From contig JAPPLK010000082.1 of the NCBI GenBank assembly GCA_028819435.1, positions 1-34,702 of the forward strand: DNA of 34,702 bases, read 5' to 3'. The number at the start of each line of letters is the position of its first letter. Position 1 is the first letter of the stretch. The translations under genes and the position numbers were made by a program. This document shows, one piece after another, positions 24,992-33,800 of the stretch. The notes beneath the pieces were generated by a model. It did not search any database, had not been told where the DNA came from, and was given only the letters and a program-made list of their open reading frames with translations. Source of the stretch: Nitrospira sp. (lineage in GTDB: Bacteria; Nitrospirota; Nitrospiria; Nitrospirales; UBA8639).

Positions 24992-25556
24992 CCACGCGCG
25001 TGACCTGGGGACCATCGGCCCCTCCTACGCGATCCCTGAGCGCAATCTCCTGGACGTGATCCAGGAGCGTCTTAAGGAGCGCATGAAAGACGGATTCCTT
25101 GAAAAACAGCGCCGCAAGCTCACCGAACGTTCCAAGCGGTACATCACGCGGCCTCGGGGCCTCCCGCTTCCTCGAACGCAGACCTACCGAGCTTACGACG
25201 TCAGCCTGGAATTCGTCACCACCGAGGACATCACCGACGGCCAGGGCCACGTCCTCTACCCGGTGGGCACCCGTGTCAATCCCCTGGTCTTTCAGTCACT
25301 CACGAAAATCCTTTGCTTCGCGGATGGAGACGACCCCGACCAGGTCAAGTGGCTGAATCGCCACTGTTCGGATCCCCTGAAACATAAACTGATCCTCGTC
25401 CAGGGGAATTATCCGAAAGTCACGGAACAACTCAATCGGCGTCTTTACTTCGACCAGCGCGGGTATCTCGTTGATCGTTTTGAAATCCAGGCCGTGCCGG
25501 CGACGGTCAGGCAAAAGGAGCACATACTCCATGTTGAAGAAATTCCGGTCCGCTAG
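24930..25556 (+). CDS. traW: TraW, pilus assembly protein
   Basis: A 208-residue periplasmic protein with signal peptide MHKSTWFIAIALSAALIGSSSHA (cleavage about 23). Mature TraW features are RDLGTIGPSYAIPERNLLDVIQERL, the basic RYITRPRGLPLPRT, and VLYPVGTRVNPLVFQSL. TraW works with TrbC and TraU in pilus assembly; it is specific to F-type systems. Start choice rests on the signal peptide; it overlaps the peptidase gene by 62 bases. The end overlaps traU. Confidence 0.9.
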   Translation: MHKSTWFIAIALSAALIGSSSHARDLGTIGPSYAIPERNLLDVIQERLKERMKDGFLEKQRRKLTERSKRYITRPRGLPLPRTQTYRAYDVSLEFVTTEDITDGQGHVLYPVGTRVNPLVFQSLTKILCFADGDDPDQVKWLNRHCSDPLKHKLILVQGNYPKVTEQLNRRLYFDQRGYLVDRFEIQAVPATVRQKEHILHVEEIPVR

Positions 25557-26568
25557 CGACGGAGGCTTCCCCATCGCGGCACTCATCTTCCTGGTCGCCC
25601 TCGTTCTCCTGCTATCCGCTCCGAAAGTTGCCCGGGCGGCGCCGTGCAATGGCACCTTCCCGAATCCCATGACGGATATCTGCTGGCTCTGCCTCTTTCC
25701 CATGTATATCGGGCCTGTCGAAATCGCCTTCGGACAACCCAATAACGGCGACTCCGCGCCGCCGCTGCTCTGCACCTGCCCAGCGCCGCCGCCGCTTTTT
25801 ATCCGAATTGGGATTGGCTTCGCTTTTTGGGAACCTGCCAGGGTCGCAGAAGTCGTGAGAACTCCCTTCTGCTCACCAACCCTCGGCGGTACGATCCTTG
25901 CGGATCTCAATGTACCTCACGGCACCCACCATGAAGGCCAAGGTGGAGAACAGGGCAATGCCTTCTATCAAATCCACTGGTTCCAGTATCCCGCGCTTTC
26001 CTGGCTCGGTATGGCGCTCACGGCCGTCATGTGCTTTACCTCCGAACCGTTCGACCTCGTCTATATGTCCGAGCTCGATCCCTTGTGGGATGACGACCAG
26101 TTGACCTTCATCCTGAATCCCGAGGCGATCCTCTTCAGTAACCGCATCGCTCAAGCCGCGTGTATTGCCGATACCATCGCCGCTCGCCTCAATTCTTTTG
26201 GCCTCGACAGTATGTTCTGGTGTTCCGGATCACAAGGATCCGTGTATCCCCTCTCCGGCAACCACGCCAATCATACCGGCGGCGTCGATTCCAGTCTCGC
26301 CATCGTGCATAAGCACGTCTTCAAAATGCACCGACAGCTTATTGCTCAAGACACGTCGACAAGCGGCGCCATGTGCGGTCCGCGACCACAACCGATCCTC
26401 CGGAAAAAGCAATATAAACAGCAGATGCTTTTCCCAACCCCACAAACTGACCAAGGCTACGGCTTCGGCGCACCCTCAATCTTATGGGGCGCCGGCCGTG
26501 AGTATCCGTATAAAGGCGAGGATTTCTCTTACCTGATCTGGAGGAAACGCAAATGCTGCGCGTTCTGA
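25531..26568 (+). CDS. traU: TraU, mating/pilus assembly protein
   Basis: A 345-residue cysteine-rich periplasmic protein with a signal peptide (FPIAALIFLVALVLLLSAPKVARA). The opening CNGTFPNPMTDICWLCLFPMYIGPVEIAFG is diagnostic of TraU, with further conserved parts FWEPARVAEVVRTPFCSP and EPFDLVYMSELDPLWDDDQLTFILNPE. TraU is required mostly for DNA transfer and to a lesser degree for piliation in F. Many cysteines imply disulfides, to which the thioredoxin-like TraF downstream may contribute. Start at ATG 25531 with AAGGAG about 11 bases before it. Confidence 0.92.
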   Translation: MLKKFRSASDGGFPIAALIFLVALVLLLSAPKVARAAPCNGTFPNPMTDICWLCLFPMYIGPVEIAFGQPNNGDSAPPLLCTCPAPPPLFIRIGIGFAFWEPARVAEVVRTPFCSPTLGGTILADLNVPHGTHHEGQGGEQGNAFYQIHWFQYPALSWLGMALTAVMCFTSEPFDLVYMSELDPLWDDDQLTFILNPEAILFSNRIAQAACIADTIAARLNSFGLDSMFWCSGSQGSVYPLSGNHANHTGGVDSSLAIVHKHVFKMHRQLIAQDTSTSGAMCGPRPQPILRKKQYKQQMLFPTPQTDQGYGFGAPSILWGAGREYPYKGEDFSYLIWRKRKCCAF

Positions 26569-27353
26569 ACTCCTTTGCGTCCGGCGAATTCCGAGGCATA
26601 CGTGCCTCGGCCTCATTGAAGCTCTTCTTCATTCTCCTCTCCGTGCCGACGGGACCGGCGTTCTCACAACCCGTCTACCAGGACCCCGATCCGGCAGCCG
26701 TACAGCATCAGCGACAACAAACGAACCGCGCCCTTCACGACGCCCAAAAACTCTTACAGGATGGCAGTCTCGCTGAGCACTTACGTTCGACTGCCGACGC
26801 TCTTGGTCATACATACGCACCAAGGCGCGGTTTTAATTTCACGCTCCCAGGCGGCCTCTCACAAGGCTACCCCTTCATTGATGAGCACGTCGGTCGCGCC
26901 GCGGCGCCTCAAGCGCCGCGGCCATCTTTCCTCGACGAACGTATCAGGCCCTTAGTCCTTATCAGCTTCGGTATGCCTGATAGTCAGATTCGCGGCCTTC
27001 TCCACGAAGCCCACCAACTCAAGGCGGCTGTCGTCATTCGCGGCTTGCTTAATGACGACTGGGGCTCCACCATGAAAAAACTTCACGACCTCACGTCCGA
27101 GGGATTTGCCGGGGTAAGCATCGACCCGACCACGTTCACCCGTTTTAATGTGTCTCGCGTCCCGACGTTCATTCTCCCCCTTGAACGTCTTGAACCGTGC
27201 ACACCTTCAAGCTGCGCCCCCGTCAAACACGTTCGCGCCACCGGGTCCGCTTCTCTCTCCTATTTTCTCAACTTTGTCACTCGAATCGGAACTCCGGAAG
27301 AACGCCATAAAGCGCGCAACTGGCTGGCTGCTCACAAAGGAGGACCATCATGA
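26553..27353 (+). CDS. trbC: TrbC (F-type) pilus assembly protein
   Basis: A 266-residue exported protein; the hydrophobic segment LKLFFILLSVPTGPAFSQ (about 22-39) is the signal peptide, preceded by a polar 20-residue stretch, so an internal start is possible. The C-terminal domain reads LVLISFGMPDSQIRGLLHEAHQLKAAVVIRGLLNDDW and IDPTTFTRFNVSRVPTFIL, matching F-type TrbC, which is thioredoxin-like in fold. In other systems TrbC is fused to TraW; here they are separate. Its end overlaps traN by four bases (ATGA). Confidence 0.88.
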   Translation: MLRVLNSFASGEFRGIRASASLKLFFILLSVPTGPAFSQPVYQDPDPAAVQHQRQQTNRALHDAQKLLQDGSLAEHLRSTADALGHTYAPRRGFNFTLPGGLSQGYPFIDEHVGRAAAPQAPRPSFLDERIRPLVLISFGMPDSQIRGLLHEAHQLKAAVVIRGLLNDDWGSTMKKLHDLTSEGFAGVSIDPTTFTRFNVSRVPTFILPLERLEPCTPSSCAPVKHVRATGSASLSYFLNFVTRIGTPEERHKARNWLAAHKGGPS

Positions 27354-28429
27354 TTTTCTTCTTCGCCAAATTTTACATCGCCATGTTCTTTATCCTTTGG
27401 CTCCTTGTCTTCGCGGCTCATTCCAATGTCCTCATCGCCAGCAGCATGGACGATGCCATTCAAGACGGCAAGAATTTCGCCGCTCAAGAAAATGCCATGA
27501 TCCGCGATATCCCGCAAAATCTTGATCCCGACACCATGCCCAATTACCAGGGCACGAATATTCCTGAAAAGAATTACTACTCGGCCGGTTCCACCCTTCA
27601 AAGCCAGGCCCAATCTCATGCCGCCTCAGATCCCAATGCACAATACATCACCAATGCCAGGACCACCCGGCCGACCCAGATCGTCGATCCAAAAACAGAT
27701 CCGCTCCTGACACATAAGCCGGCCAATGAGATTCGAATGACTGCCCTTACGCAAACCTATACCGGTTGCGATTCCGTCAATATACCCAATGCCTCCGTCT
27801 CCGTCTGCGGCAGCCAACTCATCTGTCCGGATGGCAACTGCACGGCGGACGTTGGGCAGACCCATACGCCCTCTACGGCGGGCTTCGCCCGAGCGGCCTC
27901 CTATCTCTCGGTCCTTCAAGAAATGACCGATACCCTCGACACCAGTACCCTCGAAGTCTTTCGTGGAGAAAATAAACGATGCAAAGACAATAATTTTGGC
28001 TTCTTTACCTGCTGCCAAAATCCCAGCAATGCTCAATGCAACGCGGTGGAACGCGAACTTCGCATCGACCGCGACGAGCAACGCACCCACTACGTCGGCC
28101 GCTATAAAAATTGCGACATCAGGGCTCTCTTCTTCTGTATTCTCTGGAGGGACTATAAATCCTATTGCACCTTCCCCTCGAAGCTCGCCAGGATTGTCGT
28201 CGTTCAGGGACGCGCTCAGATTGGCAAAGCCTATGGCGGTCCTAGAAATCCGGATTGCTCAGGCTTCACGCTCCAGGAGCTCCCGAATGTCGATTTTGAG
28301 GCCATGGACCTCAGTGAATACCATGCCGATGTCATAGCCGAAGCCAACGCCGGAACGACGCCGGCTGTCGTCGATGCCGTCGATGACGTTAAAACCAAAA
28401 TCGAAAACCGGCATCAGGAGCTTCAATGA
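27350..28429 (+). CDS. traN: TraN-like mating-pair stabilisation protein, short form
   Basis: A 359-residue cysteine-rich protein with an N-terminal hydrophobic signal (FYIAMFFILWLLVFAAHS). Typical TraN blocks are present: YTGCDSVNIPNASVSVCGSQLICPDGNCT, FTCCQNPSNAQC and CTFPSKLARIVVVQGRAQIGKAYGGPRNPDCSGFT. About a dozen cysteines are left. F TraN is about 600 residues and has a variable tip domain that recognises recipient outer-membrane proteins; this one keeps the conserved base but appears to lack most of that domain. Start and end overlap the neighbours by four bases. Confidence 0.85.
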   Translation: MIFFFAKFYIAMFFILWLLVFAAHSNVLIASSMDDAIQDGKNFAAQENAMIRDIPQNLDPDTMPNYQGTNIPEKNYYSAGSTLQSQAQSHAASDPNAQYITNARTTRPTQIVDPKTDPLLTHKPANEIRMTALTQTYTGCDSVNIPNASVSVCGSQLICPDGNCTADVGQTHTPSTAGFARAASYLSVLQEMTDTLDTSTLEVFRGENKRCKDNNFGFFTCCQNPSNAQCNAVERELRIDRDEQRTHYVGRYKNCDIRALFFCILWRDYKSYCTFPSKLARIVVVQGRAQIGKAYGGPRNPDCSGFTLQELPNVDFEAMDLSEYHADVIAEANAGTTPAVVDAVDDVKTKIENRHQELQ

Positions 28430-29343
28430 TCATTCCCACGCTTCTCGCCATCGAGTTTACGTGCTTTTTCGTTATGCTACTTCTTTCAGAATTCCGCTGG
28501 AGAACTGTATCTCTCATCATGTTCTTTTACCTCGTTTCCATCTTCGGTGCTCTCGCCTACGCCGAAGATTCCAGCTTGCCACCCTCTTCCCTGGGGAAGT
28601 CTTCCTCCTTAGTCTTCCCCTCCTATGACGAAGAGGCTGGCCGTGGGCGGCATTGGTACAAGGCCACGCCACCGTCACCGGAAGAGCAAGAACCGGAGCG
28701 AGAACCGGCCTCTCCGCCTCTTCCGGTGCCGGCGCCGCTCACGCCGCGCGAGATCCTGCAAAAACAGGGTGAAGCCTGGGAGGACGCCCTGGCTCGGGCG
28801 GTCCTGCATCCCTCCCCGGAAAATTACCTTGAGTACTTGCGGCTCACCACCGCCATTCAGGCGCAGGCTCAACAATTCGCTATCGGGTTCAAGCAAACTA
28901 TTTGGGGCAACCCCGAGTATGACTATACCCTCGTCAATCCGGTCCGGGCCGAGGCGATTTCCGCGAAGAACCAGGCGGCGCTCCTCAAGGAGACAACCGA
29001 TCTGACCGCCCTTGCCGACCGGTACGGCCTGGTCTTCTTCCTGCGAGGCGATTGTCCCTATTGTCAACGTTTCGCGCCGATCCTGAAGACCTTCGCCGAC
29101 GCGCACGGCTTCTCCGTACTCCCTGTGTCACTTGACGGTAAGGGATTACCGGAGTTTCCGGATCCCCAGCACAACGCCCTCTTAGCGTCGAAGCTCCAGG
29201 TGGACGTCGTCCCGACTGTCTTCCTGGTGGACCCGGTCAGGGATCAACTCCTGCCCGTGTCCTACGGCTTCACCGACGCCTCGACGCTTGCCAAAAAGAT
29301 CCTGTGGGGGGCGGACAACATGAAAAACGACAAAAACAAATAA
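28426..29343 (+). CDS. traF: TraF-like thioredoxin-fold pilus assembly protein with CPYC motif
   Basis: A 305-residue protein with one or two N-terminal hydrophobic stretches (PTLLAIEFTCFFVMLLL and VSLIMFFYLVSIFGALAYA), a Pro/Glu-rich spacer (about 85-108) and a thioredoxin-like domain. The motif GDCPYCQRFAPILKTFA (C210, C213) is a redox-active CxxC, and VDVVPTVFLVDP supplies the cis-proline loop. F-type TraF is needed for pilus assembly; the F plasmid TraF itself lacks the CxxC and TrbB carries it, so this protein may combine both. It probably forms disulfides in TraU, TraN and TraH. The ATG overlaps the traN stop. Confidence 0.88.
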   Translation: MIIPTLLAIEFTCFFVMLLLSEFRWRTVSLIMFFYLVSIFGALAYAEDSSLPPSSLGKSSSLVFPSYDEEAGRGRHWYKATPPSPEEQEPEREPASPPLPVPAPLTPREILQKQGEAWEDALARAVLHPSPENYLEYLRLTTAIQAQAQQFAIGFKQTIWGNPEYDYTLVNPVRAEAISAKNQAALLKETTDLTALADRYGLVFFLRGDCPYCQRFAPILKTFADAHGFSVLPVSLDGKGLPEFPDPQHNALLASKLQVDVVPTVFLVDPVRDQLLPVSYGFTDASTLAKKILWGADNMKNDKNK

Positions 29344-29368
29344 GTCTAATTGGACTCTAAGGCTTCCA

Positions 29369-30829
29369 ATGAACCCCTTTCTCTTCTTTCTTCTTGTTTT
29401 CCTCTTCTTCCAGCCTAACCCCGCCGAAGCGGGCATTGGCGACAAGCTGGACGACTGGTTCAATAACCAGAATTTCAATACGTCTACGCGGCCGGGGATC
29501 TATGAAACACAGTCTGCTCGCTACGCCACGTTAGGCGGCATTTCCTACCGCGCGCCCATCACTCAGCCCTACCGCTTTCTCACTATTCAGACGCCTCGCT
29601 TCTCTGCCGGCTGCGGGGGAATCGATCTTTACACCGGTGGCTTCTCCGTCATGAACGCCAGCCAGTTTGTGGATGCTTTACGCGCTATTGGACAAAACGC
29701 CGTGTCGTTGGCGTTCATGCTCGCGATTCAAATCGTTTCCCCACAATTGTCCGGCATCATGGAAGACATTCAGTCCTGGGCCAATGAATACCTCACAATG
29801 GGCATGGACTCTTGCGAGGCTGCGACGAAGCTTGTCGGCGGTGCGCTTGAGTTCTTTGGTCAAAAAGAAGGGAATTGCACGATCAAGCGCATGCAAACGA
29901 CTGGCGAAGACTACAACACCGCCAATCACTACTGCACGACTGGGGGTCGTATCAAAGCCACTGAAGCGTCGGGCGGGGGTGAGGACGATCAAATCGTATT
30001 CACTAAGGGCAACCTGACTTGGTTCGTCCTCATGCAAAACTTCTTCTTTACCACGGATACGCAGTTTGCCGAACTCATCATGAATATGGTCGGTACCGTT
30101 ATCTATCGTGATGACGGCGGCGGCGACACTGATCCTACTGGCCTCAATCACATTCCGGCGGCTCTCAATGAGGACGGCACTCCGAGCCCTGCCTTTGAAA
30201 ACATGATTGCCGCATTGATGTACGGATCAGACGCGGCGGTTCAACTGCTTATCTACCGCTGCCAGTCACCGACCGCCACGCCTATGGGTTGCCAAACCAT
30301 TCATGCGGACCGGCAATCTATCAATCCGGCTACCTGGGGTGACGGTCTTCATGGCAAGATCAGAATCTTGGTTCAAAGCATCGTTTCGAAAATCCGGGGC
30401 GATGCGGCGTTGACCCCGACCGAGACGGGCCTCATCGGGGCCAGCAAAATCCCGCTGTATCGCTTCCTCACGGCCGCCAGCGCAGCATTCCCTAACGCGC
30501 CCGGCAGCAGCATTGACGTCACTGAACTGACTGACAAATATACTAATCTCTTCGCGCGCAATATCTTGCTGACATCGCTTAATAATGTCCTCGGCATGGT
30601 CGAATTTCAGGCCCTCAATCTCCCTGACAAACTTTCCGACACCCCACAAGTCGAAGATTTCGAGAAAGATTTGCGCGTGGCCATCAGGGGCGTCGCGGCG
30701 ATGACGAAGGAGACCGAGGATAAGGCAGGACAGTATTTTGAGCTACTCAAACAGATTCGGGAGTATGAGAAGGAAATCATGACAAATTTAGGTAAGGGCT
30801 TTATGCAGGCGGCCAGGTGGGGACGCTAA
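29369..30829 (+). CDS. traH: TraH pilus assembly protein
   Basis: A 486-residue secreted protein with signal peptide (FLFFLLVFLFFQPNPAEA). TraH blocks include YETQSARYATLGGISYRAP, RFSAGCGGIDLYTGGFSVMNASQFVDALRAIGQNAVSLAFMLAIQIVSPQL and SCEAATKLVGG. The C-terminus forms a coiled-coil (KETEDKAGQYFELLKQIREYEKEIM, about 451-475). TraH assists pilus assembly in the outer-membrane complex with TraF and TraU. Length matches F TraH (about 458). It starts 25 bases after traF and ends just before traG. Confidence 0.93.
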   Translation: MNPFLFFLLVFLFFQPNPAEAGIGDKLDDWFNNQNFNTSTRPGIYETQSARYATLGGISYRAPITQPYRFLTIQTPRFSAGCGGIDLYTGGFSVMNASQFVDALRAIGQNAVSLAFMLAIQIVSPQLSGIMEDIQSWANEYLTMGMDSCEAATKLVGGALEFFGQKEGNCTIKRMQTTGEDYNTANHYCTTGGRIKATEASGGGEDDQIVFTKGNLTWFVLMQNFFFTTDTQFAELIMNMVGTVIYRDDGGGDTDPTGLNHIPAALNEDGTPSPAFENMIAALMYGSDAAVQLLIYRCQSPTATPMGCQTIHADRQSINPATWGDGLHGKIRILVQSIVSKIRGDAALTPTETGLIGASKIPLYRFLTAASAAFPNAPGSSIDVTELTDKYTNLFARNILLTSLNNVLGMVEFQALNLPDKLSDTPQVEDFEKDLRVAIRGVAAMTKETEDKAGQYFELLKQIREYEKEIMTNLGKGFMQAARWGR

Positions 30830-30855
30830 GGAGGCAATGAACCATTAACTGGGAA

Positions 30856-33800
30856 GTGATTGCCTACGGCTCCGGCGATTTTCTCCGGATGGTCTTTACG
30901 GCGGTGGCCGCGATTTTCGGTAACGCCAATTACATCGCCGCCGTGCAGACCGCCTTCTTCCTCGGGTTCTTGACCTTGTTCATCAAGGGTGCGATCAATC
31001 AAGACGTAATGTCCGGCGTGAAGTGGTTCATTATGGCCCTGGTGCTCAATCTCGCCTTGCTCGTTCCTAAAACCACCGTCGTCATCACCGACCGGGTCCT
31101 GCCTTCGGCTTCGGCCGTTGTCAATAATGTTCCCATCGGCCTTGCGGCTACGGCCGGGTTCTTTTCTTATACCGGAGACTGGTTTTCACGGACCTTTGAA
31201 ACCGTCTTTACCGTTCCGAACGCGGTCCGCTACACCCAGAACGGCCTACTCTTCGGCCACAAGGTGCTTGAGGCCTCGCGAACGATGGTCATTCCCGATG
31301 AACGCACGTATCTGAATTTCACGGAATTTTTCTCCTCGTGCGTCGTTGTCGACGGCGTCGGCCACGGCCGGTTTTCCTGGGAGGACGTGCTGGAAGCCAA
31401 TGACCTCCTTGCCTTCTTTGGCACGAACGTGGCGCAACACGCGGCTCGGTTCAAATACGTGACCACGACCGGCGTCCAACGCATTCTCCCCTGCCGGTCC
31501 GGGTTCGTCGGGTCGTTACAGCCCGACCTCCAGGCCCTCACGGATGGCATCATGAGTACCGGCATCCGGGGGTTCATCGCCAATAACAGTACCGTCAGCG
31601 CAGCACTCACCAAATACAAGAATGATCTTCCCCCCGCGATCCTCTATCTCACAGGCATGACGATTACTCCTGAGACCCTTGTGCTACAAAGCTCACTCAG
31701 CAACACCATGGGCAATGCGATCCTGAAAATGGCCCGTTCGGTGGATGACGCGACCTTCGCTACTCAATACGCCCGGCAATGGGCTGAAAACGAGCGCCGC
31801 ACCACCTATCAGACCATGGGCCGGATCGCGGAGGAAAAATTGCCGCTCTTACGGGCCCTGATCGAAGCATTTCTCTATGCCGTCTTTCCCATTATCACGC
31901 TGACCGCCCTGATCTTGCCCACCGCCGTCCCGTTCACGTACGTCACGACCCTGCTCTGGATCAATCTTTGGCCGCCGCTCTATGCCATCCTCAATTTCTT
32001 TATCTCGTATTACACCAAGGGTGTCCTCACGGAATTGAGCAGTATCTACGGAAACGGCTTTAATGCCATGGCCAATACGCAACTCACGGAGTACGTCAGC
32101 GACATGGTCGCCACGTCGGGCTATCTCGTCTCCTCTCTCCCGATCATCGCCTGGATGCTCGTCTCCCGATCCGGAGCCCTCGCGGCCATGGCCGTCTCCC
32201 GTATCATGCAGGGCTATGACACCTCCGTGGGCCATGCAGCCGAGCAGATTACTCGAGGCGAAGGCGAAATGGGCGGGGTCCAGTGGCGTGAAACAAATGA
32301 GCATGGTAGCTTCGGCCCTGCCGTCGCCGGTATCTCGCCGGACAATAATATCCAAACTTCTGCCCTTTCGCCCAAGGGCGACTTTGTCACGTGGACCGCC
32401 GAGGGACAACCCTACTTCAAACAAATTGAATCCGACGCGGTTGTAGACTTCAATCTCGGCAAGGAAATGACCGCCCAAACCTCCCAGGATCTCACCAGGG
32501 CCGTCAGCCAGGTTGTGCAATCGCGGGAGGCCTGGATCGAATCCACAACCCACCTTGGAGAAGAAGTCGCTTCGCTCGCCGATAAGACCGGTGAGCAAAC
32601 CGTCGTTGGCGAGAATATCTCCGAGTCCCAGAGTTCCATTCATGACCAATTCACCAAAACCGTTAATCACGCAGTTGAACAATTCTCTCACCGCAATTCG
32701 CTAAATCTTTCTGAAAGCGACAAAGCTGGCGTCTCCGCCGCCGCGCAAGCCAAACTCGGCTTCACCCTGGGAGTGGGTGCCGGCATTTACACGGACGGCG
32801 CGGGTTCCGGAGGCCTCAACGTTGGTTCCGAGGAAAGCCGGACCCGCTCTGATATTCAGGACTATACCGACAAGTTCTTGCAGAGTGAGGAGTTCGGGAG
32901 CGCCGTGCGCACCAGTGCCAACTATGCCCTCGCTTACTCCAAGAATATCATCGACTCCGAGGGCAAAGAATTCGTCTCTGCCGTCCGCAATGCGTTGCAC
33001 GAACAAGAAGGCCATGAAAAAGAATATGCTCAATCCACGATGGAACTTGAAGACGCCCGCGAGCGGCACCAGCAGGCCGTCGCGCTCAAGGAAAATATCA
33101 CCGTCAATGGAATCGACGCGATCAAAAATCACGCCATCCACAATGAACGCATGTCCCACGACCAGTTTCTTCAACTCCTCCATGACGTGAGTGACGGCAA
33201 CTATGCCGCCACTCAGCGACTTCTCCATATGGACGAAACCATGCGTCAGCATGGAGTCATGCCGCTTGTGGGCAATAACGTCAGTGAACTCGCGGAGAAC
33301 TTTGTTCCTGCAGGCAGCATTGATTCCATGCACACTGATCCTCGCGGATCTTACGAAGATAATCCCGTCATCGGCGAATTCGACATGGCGGCCAAAGGAT
33401 TCTTCTCTTTTGAAACCACTGACCAGATTCACCAGGATCAAAGCCACGTGGCCGACGCCATCGCCGCATCACAGGAATCCGAAGGCGCACAACGCGTCCA
33501 ACAAGGGGAACGCAACCTGAATGGCCCCCTCCACCACCACGGACAAATGCTGGATACCCTCCAAAGCGTTCGCGCCGGAACTCTCGACACCGTCGAAAGC
33601 CTGACTCAGGGGCCATGGACTGTCTCCCCGGAGGCCGCCGGTTCTCTGGGCGGGACCACTGGCCGCGCAGAAGCCATGCAATCGTTCTCTAATACCATGC
33701 AATCGCTCTCCGGCCCTCCTGGCATGGTCCAAGACAGTTCTGCGCTCTACCAGGGCTCTGCCGAAACACCGTCAGTGGATGAACCGCCCCCGTTTCACAG

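Noticed and set aside
31849-32691. 280-residue minus-strand ORF opposite traG
   Set aside because: Low-complexity Gly/Asp/Arg composition mirrors the plus-strand TraG codons; no domain is visible.
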